The notes under the pieces: model-generated
What the model was told of the DNA's origin: nothing
Databases searched by the model: none
The model's input: the letters and a program-made list of their open reading frames with translations, nothing else
Shown here: piece by piece, positions 8,476 through 17,404 of the stretch
Layout of the letters: each line of letters begins with the position of its first letter
How positions within the stretch are numbered: the first letter of the stretch is position 1
NCBI GenBank assembly: GCA_016125385.1
Contig: WGLV01000048.1
Coordinates: 1 to 54,466, forward strand
Direction of reading: 5' to 3'
Source of the DNA: a bacterium
Lineage (GTDB): Bacteria; Hinthialibacterota; Hinthialibacteria; Hinthialibacterales; Hinthialibacteraceae
DNA length: 54,466 nucleotides
Made by a program: the position numbers and the translations under genes

Positions 8476-10272
8476 CTATTGCTCTTTTCTAAGACGCTGA
8501 TATTGCGCTTCCATCCATTCCGCGTCTGAGGCCATCGGTTTGACTTCAGCCGGGTCGGGGCGGAGTTGGATCAGCAGTGAAGGATCATCGACGCAGCGGC
8601 GCAGTTGCCTGGCTAATTGATCGGCGTCGCCCACGTCAAACAGCAGACCGTTCTCCCCGTCCCGAACCAGATCCGCCATGCCGCCGAAGCGCGATGTGAT
8701 CACGGGTTTTCGAGACAGGAACGCTTCATGAATGGTGATGGGTGAGTTTTCAAACCAGATGGATGGGACGATTAATGCGTCGCTTTCTGACAAGATGCGG
8801 GGGATGTCCTGATTTTCAGCACGGCCCCGCAGCCGTATTCCCGGATGGCTGATGAATTCCTGAATCCGTTTTACGTATCCGGTGAATTCGTTCAATGCGC
8901 CATACACATTCAGAATGGCGCCGTCATGCGGGAGACGATTAAAGGCGTCGATCAGGACATGCAGCCCTTTGTGTTCAACGAGCGTGCCTACATAAGTGAA
9001 ATGGATGGGGCGTTTGGGATCTCGGGGGGAGGCATCATACCCATCCACGGCGATTCCGTAGTCGGAAAAGACGATTTTTTCTTCCGGCATACCATATTCG
9101 ATGAACTTTTTGCGCAGGAAAGGCGATGGAGATATAAACAGGTCTACATCGTGGAACAGTTTCAGCGCCGCTTCACGGCGCTTCATGACTTTATGAGTCA
9201 GTTCTTTCCGCCTCCATCGTCCCGACCACGCTTCAACCCACCCGCGAAAACGTGAAGTCAAACTGGGCGTATACGCTCGCGCTTCCCCATCAATCAGGCG
9301 GGGCTCCGCCCACGCGGCGGAACAGAATTCATTTCGTCCGTTGGGATAGGCCTGGGTTTCAAAAGTCAGGCGCGACACGCCATTGGAGGGTTTAAGATCA
9401 ATGGCTACGCCGATCCAACCGCGATCTTCCGGATCGTGTTTCGCGTCGAGAGCGCGTTCAAACACGGTTTCTCCATCCTGCCGGACGCGAAACATAACGC
9501 CGTCGCCTTCACGATCGTAGGCGGCGGGGGCCATAGCGATCGCGGTTTGCAGACGCGTGGAAGGCGATAGCTTTGCTTTGATCGTCACGCTGGCGGGGGG
9601 GTGCATGAACAGGACGCGCCGCGCGTCACCATCAATATCAAGAACGCCGGATGCAACGTACTCAGCGCATGGCGTGTTGATTCGCCCGCGCCGCATCGCG
9701 GTCAGCAGAGTCTCGTCTCCCGGACGATCCAGACGATTCAGAATCCGCTTGACCAGCCGAGAGCCGCCATGATGGGCAAAAGCCGCCGTTGAGATACATT
9801 CCGCGCACAGGGATGGATCGACGTCATGGCAAACCTTACCTTCGCCACGAAATCGCTGTCCGCCTCCCCGGGGGCAGGTGAGCCAATAGTCATGCAATGT
9901 GAATACGACGGGGGCGCCGATCTGGCGGCATAATTCGATGCAGCCAAACGATAACGAGTGCAGGTGATGAAAGTGGACGATATCCGGCTGAAAATCATCG
10001 AGCACCCGGCGAAACACCGATTCCACCGCCGGGTTGCGGTAGGTCTCTTCAAACCCCGCATACCCGTGATTGTTGACGATTTCAACGAAAGGGAGTCCGT
10101 CGATTTCGCCTTGACGGGTGGAATACGCGGGACTGTTGTGATCGATTTCGCTGTAAAACAGCCGAACATCGTGCCCGCGTTTTTTCAGCGATCGGCTGAG
10201 GTGGTAACAATACAGTTCGGACCCCGCCTGATGACGCGGCAGGAAATCATGAATCACCTGGAGAATCTTCAT
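8476..10272 (-). CDS. Glycosyltransferase family 4 with inserted beta-sandwich domain
   Basis: A 598-residue GT-B enzyme; ordinary GT4 proteins are about 370-420. The N-terminal domain (1 to about 195) starts MKILQVIHDFLP and holds 'PDIVHFHHLHSLS' and 'LHDYWLTCPRGG'. The C-terminal domain (about 360-598) holds 'YVGTLVEHKGLHVLIDAF' and 'ENSPITIHEAFLSRKPVI' with the GT4 Glu-x7-Glu-like site. Between them, residues about 200-335 form a predicted beta-sandwich ('PPASVTIKAKLSP', 'GVMFRVRQDGETVFERALD') that resembles galactose-binding-like modules and is not part of the GT fold. The ATG overlaps the stop of the upstream methyltransferase gene by 4 bases (ATGA), implying translational coupling. It is the last gene of the glycan operon. 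Confidence 0.85.
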   Translation of the reverse strand: MKILQVIHDFLPRHQAGSELYCYHLSRSLKKRGHDVRLFYSEIDHNSPAYSTRQGEIDGLPFVEIVNNHGYAGFEETYRNPAVESVFRRVLDDFQPDIVHFHHLHSLSFGCIELCRQIGAPVVFTLHDYWLTCPRGGGQRFRGEGKVCHDVDPSLCAECISTAAFAHHGGSRLVKRILNRLDRPGDETLLTAMRRGRINTPCAEYVASGVLDIDGDARRVLFMHPPASVTIKAKLSPSTRLQTAIAMAPAAYDREGDGVMFRVRQDGETVFERALDAKHDPEDRGWIGVAIDLKPSNGVSRLTFETQAYPNGRNEFCSAAWAEPRLIDGEARAYTPSLTSRFRGWVEAWSGRWRRKELTHKVMKRREAALKLFHDVDLFISPSPFLRKKFIEYGMPEEKIVFSDYGIAVDGYDASPRDPKRPIHFTYVGTLVEHKGLHVLIDAFNRLPHDGAILNVYGALNEFTGYVKRIQEFISHPGIRLRGRAENQDIPRILSESDALIVPSIWFENSPITIHEAFLSRKPVITSRFGGMADLVRDGENGLLFDVGDADQLARQLRRCVDDPSLLIQLRPDPAEVKPMASDAEWMEAQYQRLRKEQ

Positions 10273-13046
10273 TCGCTTGGCGGATCATCCAGACTGGGAG
10301 TGAGGCCGGTTTTTCGCATCATTCGGTAGCCGAACGAGGTTCGCGCGCGGTGAATCATCTCACGATCGCGTTCTCGCTCAGCCATCAGATTCTGGATTTG
10401 GTTTTGAATCGTTTGCACGGTAAGCGGCATTCCGGTTTGTGGTTCAAGCTGCATGAGCGCACATAGATCAGCCAAGCTCGTTTCGAGTGCGCGGAATAAC
10501 TCTTCGACCCGGCTCATCTGTTTCATCGCGCCTTCATCACCGTCCTGACGCGCGGGGCCTTTGGCCGGTTTGAGCGGCTTGGGCGATTCGGTCGAAGCGG
10601 ATTCAATGAGGATCGAGATTCGGTTTTCTAACGCCTGTATTCGTTTATTGAGCTCATTAATGGTCCGATCTCGTTCTTTCAACATAACTTCCAGGTTTGC
10701 CGCGTGTTTTTGCTGTTCAGTCAGTGCGGTGACCAGATTGTCAGCGTGTTTTTCCCGCTCGTTGAGCGCGGCGACCAGATTGGCGGCGTGTTTTTCCCGT
10801 TCGTTGAGCGCGGCGACCAGATTGGCCGTGTGTTTTTCCTGTTCAACAGATCGCGCGTCTTTTTCTTTCAATAATCCTTCAAGATTCTTTGTATGTTTCA
10901 GCGATTCATCGTTGATCTTTTCGAGATTGCCGATGTGCTTTTCGAGCGCGGCCTGGTGATCTTTCAACGCGCTTTCATGCTGTTTGAGACGATCGGGAAA
11001 TTCGCTTTCTTTCGCGGCGAGAAGTTTGTCTTTTTCCTGATTGAGCTTGCGGCCTTCGTCCACCATCCCCTGAAGGTTGTCGGCGTGGCGCATGAGGCTT
11101 TCATTGCGCTTCCCGGCTTCTTTGAGAGATTCTTCCAGGTTGTGGATATGGTCATGCAAGCGGCCTTCGAGCTCAGCGCGCCGCCGCAGGTATTCCTCTT
11201 TTTCGCGGATCAACCTGAACTGGGAGAGCGAGGCGGTCAGCGAGGCGATGTTCCACATCTCCGCCGGGGATGAACGATCCTGAGAGATCAGCGAGGTGAG
11301 CGTTCGCTTCGCGTGGTCATCAAGCGGATGACGCCATGCGATGACCGCGATGCGGTAGGCGGGTTCACGGTTATCGAGCGCGTAATAATGCGTGTTGTAC
11401 AGCGCGTTCAGCCGCGCCTTTCCGTCCGTGAGTTCGGGCGCCTGACACATGATGAATTGCACGAACTGCATGGCCAGCCAGCGCGGCAGATACCCGTTGG
11501 GCAGGCCGGTGATGTCAAAACCATTGCGATCGAATATCTCCCCGACCGATTGAAGGTTCGGTAAGGTATATTCAGCGTGTTCGGATAGGAACCGGTCACG
11601 GCGTTGTAACTGGGTTTCCGCGAATTCGCGCAAGACGCCTTCCGCTTCTTCAACGCCGGCGTCTTCAAACGGCCCGCAGATCACGACGCCGAGACGCGCG
11701 ACTCGGCAAATTTCATCAATGAAACGCTGCCGTTCTGAAAGGGGGACGTGTTCAAGAGTATCGACCGAAACGACGACATCGAACGACTGGTCGGGATAGG
11801 GTAGGCGATCGGAACTGTACGCACGCGCGGTTGGGGAGTCTTCCCACGTGCGATCGATGTGTTCGATGCGAGTTTGGGGGTGAAACAGCGACAGGTATCC
11901 ATAGGCGCCGCCCACATCCAGAACGCTTTCCGCGTTCGGCGCGGCGGCGGAGAGAATCTGAGAGATGAATTGATAGCGCTGGTAGTGGTCGAACGATAAT
12001 TCGAGGACGAAGTCTTCCCGCGCTAATGAATCGGCGCTGAAGACGAATCGTCCCGCGATGCCCTGAGGCTTTTCAACCCGGATGGACAGATCGCGTCCGC
12101 CGGGCGGCAGGGTAACCGTCTTCCAGCGATGGATGCGCGTTTCGCCGTTGGTTTCACATTGATCGTAATGCAGTTTGAGGTCGCCGAGAAACAGGTCGGG
12201 ATGATTTTCTTTTTCGGTTTCAAAGATAACGCGGACCTGTTGGGGTTGTTCAGACTGGTTGAGCCAATACACCATGTCGCCATCGATCCAACGGCCTTGG
12301 GCGCCACAACCACGCGGATGAGCCGAGTAGAGGTCTCCGTTGAACTGTACGAACGCGGCGTTCGGCTGATTCTGTTCTTCAAACTCGCGTTGAATGCGTT
12401 CCCAGTCGCCGCCGGGATCGCGCGCGGCGAGGATTTCGATTTCATAGGGGCGCGCGCCAAAACGCAACGCGCCGGTGAATCCCCGCTTTTTCAATTCATT
12501 CATCCAGTACGAGGCGGGGCGCTCATACACGTGAGTGGGTTCGGGGCGATGAAAATAGATGGGATCGGGGGTGGCGATGATCGCCCAGCCATCGGGTTTG
12601 AGGACACGGTCGATTTCGTCAAAAAACTCATCGGGCGAGTGAAGGTGTTCGACCAGGTCGAAGGCGGAGATCACATCGACGGACGCATTTTGAACGGGCA
12701 AGTTACCGGCGACGCCCTGCATCCAGGCGCCTTCGGAGCCGTTACGATTCGACAGCGCGTACGAACTGACGTCCAGCCCAACCGCGTCGAATCCGGCTTT
12801 GATGGCCTCGTTTACCTGATAGCCGTAGGCGCAGCCGATATCGAGCCAGCGGGCGCCGCCGTCTTTGAACTCCTTCGCCCACGCGATCAACTTCGAGCGG
12901 TCGGGGCGGTCTTTCGTATAACCTTCTTTGGAGTATCCACTGTTTTCTCCGTGAAAATAGCCTTCACCATACACGGACTCCAGCGGATGACGGGAGGAGG
13001 TCTGGTTTGAGTTTTTGCTCATGGATTTTTTTTTCTTGACACCCAT
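10269..13046 (-). CDS. Dual methyltransferase / coiled-coil protein, WbdD-like architecture
   Basis: A 925-residue protein with two class I SAM methyltransferase domains. The first (about 25-215) has motif I 'RWLDIGCAYGYQ' and 'FDLVEHLHSPDEFFDEIDRVLKPDG'. The second (about 355-590) has 'SVLDVGGAYGYL' and 'VVSVDTLEHVPLSERQRF'. Between them lies a beta-rich segment (about 216-350). Residues about 620-850 form a long coiled coil ending in four 14-residue repeats of 'EKHAANLVAALNER' type. The combination of methyltransferase, coiled coil and an adjacent Wzt resembles WbdD, which caps O-antigen and measures chain length; WbdD has a kinase where this has a second methyltransferase. The ATG shares one base with the Wzt stop (TAATG). 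Codons 4-7 hold an A9 tract (13026-13034), with an in-frame ATG downstream at 13022. Confidence 0.8.
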   Translation of the reverse strand: MGVKKKKSMSKNSNQTSSRHPLESVYGEGYFHGENSGYSKEGYTKDRPDRSKLIAWAKEFKDGGARWLDIGCAYGYQVNEAIKAGFDAVGLDVSSYALSNRNGSEGAWMQGVAGNLPVQNASVDVISAFDLVEHLHSPDEFFDEIDRVLKPDGWAIIATPDPIYFHRPEPTHVYERPASYWMNELKKRGFTGALRFGARPYEIEILAARDPGGDWERIQREFEEQNQPNAAFVQFNGDLYSAHPRGCGAQGRWIDGDMVYWLNQSEQPQQVRVIFETEKENHPDLFLGDLKLHYDQCETNGETRIHRWKTVTLPPGGRDLSIRVEKPQGIAGRFVFSADSLAREDFVLELSFDHYQRYQFISQILSAAAPNAESVLDVGGAYGYLSLFHPQTRIEHIDRTWEDSPTARAYSSDRLPYPDQSFDVVVSVDTLEHVPLSERQRFIDEICRVARLGVVICGPFEDAGVEEAEGVLREFAETQLQRRDRFLSEHAEYTLPNLQSVGEIFDRNGFDITGLPNGYLPRWLAMQFVQFIMCQAPELTDGKARLNALYNTHYYALDNREPAYRIAVIAWRHPLDDHAKRTLTSLISQDRSSPAEMWNIASLTASLSQFRLIREKEEYLRRRAELEGRLHDHIHNLEESLKEAGKRNESLMRHADNLQGMVDEGRKLNQEKDKLLAAKESEFPDRLKQHESALKDHQAALEKHIGNLEKINDESLKHTKNLEGLLKEKDARSVEQEKHTANLVAALNEREKHAANLVAALNEREKHADNLVTALTEQQKHAANLEVMLKERDRTINELNKRIQALENRISILIESASTESPKPLKPAKGPARQDGDEGAMKQMSRVEELFRALETSLADLCALMQLEPQTGMPLTVQTIQNQIQNLMAERERDREMIHRARTSFGYRMMRKTGLTPSLDDPPSE
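10689..10856 (-). repeat. Four 42-bp repeats encoding coiled-coil heptad pairs
   Basis: Units of 42 bases start at 10689, 10731, 10773 and 10815 (the phrase GACCAGATTG recurs at the last three). Each encodes 14 residues, i.e. two heptads, of the coiled coil of the dual methyltransferase. Units two to four are nearly identical in DNA, suggesting recent expansion that would lengthen the rod without breaking heptad register. Confidence 0.85.
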
Positions 13047-14287
13047 TAATCATCCCATGAGGCGCCGGCCGAGTGGCGCGACAGAGTCCACTGCGTCGGC
13101 AGAGCGATCAGGCCGTGCTGGCCCGCCGTTCGCTCGCTAACGGTGAATTCCATGGCGCGCTCCCAATGGTCGACCGCCTGCGGTATTCCATCGCGTACAA
13201 TATAGCAGCAAACCGTAACGTAGTAATCTCCCGGCAGCAGTGGAAGATCTTCGATCCGGCAAACCACCCGTCCCCGTTCTCCCGCCCTGTTGAAATGGAA
13301 AATTTCAGGATTTTCATGCCAGTAATGGTTGGAACCGTTAATGTATGTTCCGTCAGAGCGGTATATCTGAAAACCGAAGACGATGTTCTCCGCCGGTTTT
13401 TCAACCCGGTAATCGAGTTCGAAGCACACTGCGTCGCCGGTGTCGATGAAGGTTGTCTCGCCGCCGTCGCCGCGCTTCAGTCTGACGGTGCTGGCCTGCA
13501 CCTGTCCGCTGCCCCAGCGGGGGCGTCCGAATTCGCCGCGCGATTCAGCCTGTTTTTCTTCGGTATGATGTTTATGCACGAGTTCAAGATACTGATCGAG
13601 CACTTCATCGGGTTTACCCGCGGCGAGCAGACGGCCCGAATCGAGCAGGGCGACATGCGTGCATAGATGCCGTACCGTGGACAGATCATGCGACACCAGC
13701 AAGATCGTCTTTCCCGCGTCTTTATAGTCGCGGATGCGCCGCAGACATTTGCCGCGAAATCGCTCGTCGCCTACCGCGAGCGCTTCGTCAATGATGAGCA
13801 CATCGGGATCGACGGTCGCCGCGACCGCGAACGCCAGACGCAGGGTCATGCCGGTGGAGTATGTCCGCAGAGGCTGATCGATGAATGACTCGAGCTCGGA
13901 AAACTCGACGATGTGGGGCAGGAGGCGTTCCGTTTCCACTCGGGAGTAACCCAGCAGCGCACAATTCATGAATACGTTTTCACGGCCGGTGAAACCGGAA
14001 TGAAACCCCGCCGCGAGTTCAAGAATGGAGTAAACGGACCCCTCGACCCGCACGCTTCCCTCCGAGGGGCGCGATACGCCGGAGATCAGTTTGAGCAGGG
14101 TTGATTTACCCGCGCCATTGCGGCCGATGACGCCGAAGCAGGCTCCCTGATCGACGGAGAGATAGAGATTACGCAACGCCCAGAATTCGCGATGCCACGA
14201 GCGGGCGAGACCGATGGATTCACACAGACGATGAAAGGGACGGTCGTATAACCGGTAGAGTTTTCCCGCGTTTACCGCTTCAATCAT
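13046..14287 (-). CDS. wzt: O-antigen/polysaccharide ABC exporter ATP-binding protein, Wzt type
   Basis: The 413-residue ATPase would drive export of a lipid-linked polysaccharide across the inner membrane. The N-terminal domain has Walker A 'GRNGAGKS', the Wzt-type signature 'YSTGMTLRLAFAVA', Walker B 'VLIIDEALAVGDE' and the H-loop 'LLVSHD'. Residues about 255-400 form the Wzt C-terminal beta-sandwich ('IDTGDAVCFELDYRV', 'FGFQIYRSDGTYING'), which in studied systems recognises the capped chain end. The permease Wzm is not adjacent in this window, which is unusual. It is the first visible gene of the three-gene glycan operon, with its stop overlapping the next start. Confidence 0.9.
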   Translation of the reverse strand: MIEAVNAGKLYRLYDRPFHRLCESIGLARSWHREFWALRNLYLSVDQGACFGVIGRNGAGKSTLLKLISGVSRPSEGSVRVEGSVYSILELAAGFHSGFTGRENVFMNCALLGYSRVETERLLPHIVEFSELESFIDQPLRTYSTGMTLRLAFAVAATVDPDVLIIDEALAVGDERFRGKCLRRIRDYKDAGKTILLVSHDLSTVRHLCTHVALLDSGRLLAAGKPDEVLDQYLELVHKHHTEEKQAESRGEFGRPRWGSGQVQASTVRLKRGDGGETTFIDTGDAVCFELDYRVEKPAENIVFGFQIYRSDGTYINGSNHYWHENPEIFHFNRAGERGRVVCRIEDLPLLPGDYYVTVCCYIVRDGIPQAVDHWERAMEFTVSERTAGQHGLIALPTQWTLSRHSAGASWDD

Positions 14288-14323
14288 GCGCGTTCCCGCT
14301 CGGGTGGGGATGGGACGTCCCGG

Positions 14324-15028
14324 TTAATTGAGATGAATGCGGCCGAAGTTCGAGATCATCTGGTGCGGCGCCGGATCGCGGCGGGAGGCGTGACCTCGTC
14401 TCAGTTTCTCATGGAGTTTGCGTTGAATAAACTCTCCCCGCGCGGCGACGCGAGTTTCTTCGAGCATATAAACCAGTTCGTCAGTCGGCAGTCCCACGAC
14501 GGACCCAATAGCGTCGATCAGCGCGCCCAGAGGCAGATTGGCGTCGGATAACGTGGGGAAATTGGATCCTCCAGCGTATTCCACCACGAATTCACCGTAG
14601 AGTTCGAGCAAAGTCTGGTTCAGTATGACGCCGTCTTTTTCAGACAGTCCGGTCAGGTCTTCTTCAAGCAGTTCGACTTCGGCCATGCGGTACGGTCTGG
14701 GCGATACGATATTCTTCACCCGGGCGCGGCGCAGACCGTAGAGAATGATGTTACTGCGGCCATCGGCGAGCGTCTCATGCTGAACGATGGTCCCCAGGCA
14801 GACGGTGGAATAGATGTCGGGGTTTCCGCTGTATTTTTCTTCCCAACCTGGTTTCAAGACGCCCATCGCGATCATTTTTTCGCCCAGCAGGGCGTCTTTC
14901 AACATCGCGCGGTAGCGCTTTTCGAAGATGTGAAGCGGCAGCATGGTTTGAGGAAACTGAACGACGTTCGGCAGAGGGAAAATGGGCGCCTTGCCGGAAA
15001 AATCCTTGAGTTGAACGTCGATATTCAT
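14324..15028 (-). CDS. LON N-terminal substrate-binding domain protein
   Basis: A 234-residue stand-alone LON-N (PUA-like) domain protein, without the AAA or protease domains of Lon. The family motif 'PIFPLPNVVQFPQTMLPLHIFEKRYR' lies near the start, and 'SNIILYGLRRARV' and a C-terminal helical part ('ALIDAIGSVVGLPTDELVYMLEE') follow. Such proteins are cytoplasmic and may act as adaptors; the role is unknown. Start at 15028 is chosen because the domain begins immediately and GAGG lies 10 bases upstream. A longer in-frame ATG at 15109 overlaps the regulator's stop (TGATG) and cannot be excluded. It probably shares a transcript with the regulator. Confidence 0.8.
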   Translation of the reverse strand: MNIDVQLKDFSGKAPIFPLPNVVQFPQTMLPLHIFEKRYRAMLKDALLGEKMIAMGVLKPGWEEKYSGNPDIYSTVCLGTIVQHETLADGRSNIILYGLRRARVKNIVSPRPYRMAEVELLEEDLTGLSEKDGVILNQTLLELYGEFVVEYAGGSNFPTLSDANLPLGALIDAIGSVVGLPTDELVYMLEETRVAARGEFIQRKLHEKLRRGHASRRDPAPHQMISNFGRIHLN

Positions 15029-15108
15029 GCCGGAAAAACCTCGAATTAAACTTGTTTTCATTATAATTCGACGCGGGATATCGGGAAGGCGCCGCCAGGA
15101 TTTTTCCA

Positions 15109-16248
15109 TCAACGGCGGCCATAGGTTTTGCGGTAAGCGGAGAGGCTCATCCCTTTTTCACGTTGAAAATAGCGGGCGATGTGTTCGTTGCCGTTGAAGC
15201 CCATCGCCAGGGAAATCTGTGAGACGGACAGGTTGGTTTCGACCAGCATCTGAGCGATGAGGTTGGCTCTGACGCGGCGGATTTCGTGAAGGATGGATCG
15301 GTCGAGTTGATCGCGAAAGCGTTTTTCCAACACGCGCCGAGATACGGTAACCGCGCTGACCACGTCATCGACGCCGATGTTTTCCTTGGCGCTCTGGCGG
15401 ATGTAGCGTACCGCTTCGGCGACGATCTCATCTTTCACGGCGGTGACATCGGTCGACTGGCGCGCCACGATGTGAGTGGGCCGGACGAGTATCTCATCTT
15501 GTTTCACTTTTTCGCCATTCATCAGCCGGTCGAGCACCGCCGCGCCGTCGAATCCACCGCGCTCGAAATTAACCGCCACGCTGGATAGCGGCGGGTCGGA
15601 GAGGTTGCAGACCAGTTCGTCGTTGTCGACGCCGATGATGGCGACATCGTCGGGAATCTTCAGCCTCGCGACTTTGCAGGCATGTAAAACCTGTTGGCCC
15701 CGGTCGTCGTGACAGGCCATCAGCCCCACCGGCTTGGGCAACGATTTCAGCCACTCGACGAGGTATTTTCGTTCCTTCCCCCAACTGATCATGCGCGGGA
15801 AAAAGGGCTGTTTATAGATCTCGGCCTTGTAGCCGCACGAGGCGACGTATTCAGCGAAACTTTCGCTGCGCTCGTTCGACCACGGTTTGTCGTCAAGACC
15901 GCAATAGGCGAAATGATGGAATCCGCATTTCACCAGATGTTCGGCACCCATGCGCCCGATGGTGCGTGAATCGGACATGATGTTGACCATGCCGGGGATT
16001 TTTTCGAGGTGATGCCCCACCACAATGACGGGTACGCCCAGCCGCATGACTTCATGCAGCAGAGGCGAATCGCGCATGATGATGCCGTCGGCTTTCAGCG
16101 ATTTGAGATGAGGGAAAATATCATCCAGCCCGCCGGGTTCCCAATAGAAGGTCCATGGGCCGTTCAGGCGGGAGTATTTCGCCACGCCGCGCAGCAGGTC
16201 GCGTCCGGACGCGCGTGAACTTTCGATGGGCAGCACAACGTTTCGCAT
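15109..16248 (-). CDS. XylR-like transcriptional regulator (LacI-type sensor + AraC HTH)
   Basis: A 379-residue regulator. Residues 1 to about 265 form a periplasmic-binding-protein-like sugar sensor ('GVPVIVVGHHLEKIPG', 'DDVAIIGVDNDELVCNLSDPPLSSVAVNFE'). Residues about 280-379 form an AraC double helix-turn-helix ('VSRRVLEKRFRDQL', 'SVSQISLAMGFNGNEHIARYFQREKGMS'). This order is that of E. coli XylR, and such proteins usually activate sugar catabolism on ligand binding. It is divergent from a Tat-exported sugar isomerase gene with a 253-base shared upstream region, so that gene is the likely target. The ligand is unknown. Confidence 0.9.
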   Translation of the reverse strand: MRNVVLPIESSRASGRDLLRGVAKYSRLNGPWTFYWEPGGLDDIFPHLKSLKADGIIMRDSPLLHEVMRLGVPVIVVGHHLEKIPGMVNIMSDSRTIGRMGAEHLVKCGFHHFAYCGLDDKPWSNERSESFAEYVASCGYKAEIYKQPFFPRMISWGKERKYLVEWLKSLPKPVGLMACHDDRGQQVLHACKVARLKIPDDVAIIGVDNDELVCNLSDPPLSSVAVNFERGGFDGAAVLDRLMNGEKVKQDEILVRPTHIVARQSTDVTAVKDEIVAEAVRYIRQSAKENIGVDDVVSAVTVSRRVLEKRFRDQLDRSILHEIRRVRANLIAQMLVETNLSVSQISLAMGFNGNEHIARYFQREKGMSLSAYRKTYGRR

Positions 16249-16501
16249 GATCGTACCCGGGATTCACAGGGCTTGGAACGAGTTGAATTCGTTCGCAATC
16301 GTTGTTCGTAATCAGGTGAATTTACTGATATTTTACGATGGATTGATTTTTGACCGCAAGGGGAGAGAACTCGATCCATCTTCGCGCTTCAGGTGGAGCG
16401 GGCCGATACGGTATAATGCGGGAGCCAGAGAAAAACGATGCCTGACGACAACGTTTTTATTGCGTGAATGCTTTTCATATTTAACAAGGGAGGATGTAAG
16501 T
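16249..16501. promoter_or_regulatory. Shared upstream region of regulator and isomerase genes
   Basis: A 253-base divergent region, AT-rich in its middle and right parts. Rightward translation uses GGGAGG at 16488-16493, 8 bases before the ATG at 16502. A rightward open frame enters from the regulator gene, but that SD and the Tat motif fix the real start. No certain promoter or operator was identified. Confidence 0.45.
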
Positions 16502-17377
16502 ATGAGCGAGACCTCGAATGTAAACCGCCGAGGCGTAATCAAACAGTTTTTCGTGGGGACCTCGATTCTGCTGATGGGCTCGAAGGTACGGGCGCAAACC
16601 CGAGCCGTAAAAAACGACCGGATCAAGCAATGCGTGACGCGCGGCGGCTGGAACAAATATTCATGGGACGACTTCTGCAAAAAATGCGTCGAGTTGGGTC
16701 TGCATGGCGTCGATCTGGTCGGCCCCGACGGTTGGCCGCATCTTAAAAAATATGGTTTGATCGCCACCATGGTTCCCGGGGCGGGATCGATTGTGTACGG
16801 TCTCAACCAGATCGAAAATCACGACAAACTGGCCGAAGATTTTAAAAAGAACATCAAAGCCGCCGCGGACAACGGATGGCCCAACGTAATCACGTTTTCA
16901 GGCAGCCGGTGGGGCATGAGCGATGAAGAAGCACATGAAAATTGTCACCTGCTGATCAAAAAAGTGATACGTATGGCGGAAGACCGCAACGTCACAATCT
17001 GCATGGAACTGCTCAACAGCAAGATCGACCACCCCGGCTATGTATGCGACAACACGAAATGGGGCGCGGAGATGGTGCGCCGGGTCGACTCACCCAACTT
17101 CAAATTGCTTTACGACATCTATCACATGCAGATCATGGAGGGCGACGTGATTCGCACCATCCGGCGCAACATCGATTGTCTGGCGCATTTTCATACGGCG
17201 GGGAATCCCGGACGCAAGGATCTCGACGACGATCAGGAACTGAACTACCGGGGCATCATGCGCGCTATCGCCAAGTTAACCGAGGAAGGGAAGTTTCACG
17301 GATACGTGGCTCATGAGTTCGGCGCCAAACACGATTGGGAATCGTTACGACAGGCGGTTGAGTTGTGCGACGTGTGA
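16502..17377 (+). CDS. Tat-exported hydroxypyruvate isomerase-like TIM-barrel enzyme
   Basis: A 291-residue sugar phosphate isomerase/epimerase-family protein (xylose isomerase-like TIM barrel). The N-terminus 'NRRGVIKQFFVGTSILLMG' is a twin-arginine signal. The barrel carries the Hyi-type metal and active-site segments 'ICMELLNSK', 'LYDIYHMQIMEGD', 'HFHTAGNPGR' and 'VAHEFGAK', with Glu, Asp, His and Glu as likely metal ligands. It should interconvert ketose/aldose or 3-keto sugars; hydroxypyruvate itself is less likely for an exported enzyme. The folded export route fits metal loading in the cytoplasm. It is divergent from a XylR-like regulator, which probably controls it. Confidence 0.85.
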   Translation: MSETSNVNRRGVIKQFFVGTSILLMGSKVRAQTRAVKNDRIKQCVTRGGWNKYSWDDFCKKCVELGLHGVDLVGPDGWPHLKKYGLIATMVPGAGSIVYGLNQIENHDKLAEDFKKNIKAAADNGWPNVITFSGSRWGMSDEEAHENCHLLIKKVIRMAEDRNVTICMELLNSKIDHPGYVCDNTKWGAEMVRRVDSPNFKLLYDIYHMQIMEGDVIRTIRRNIDCLAHFHTAGNPGRKDLDDDQELNYRGIMRAIAKLTEEGKFHGYVAHEFGAKHDWESLRQAVELCDV

Positions 17378-17404
17378 TTGTTATTGAAGCGTTTATCCGA
17401 TAAC

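Noticed and set aside
12129-13010. Plus-strand frame of 293 codons opposite the dual methyltransferase
   Set aside because: No ribosome binding site or recognisable domain, and the opposite strand encodes clear methyltransferase motifs.
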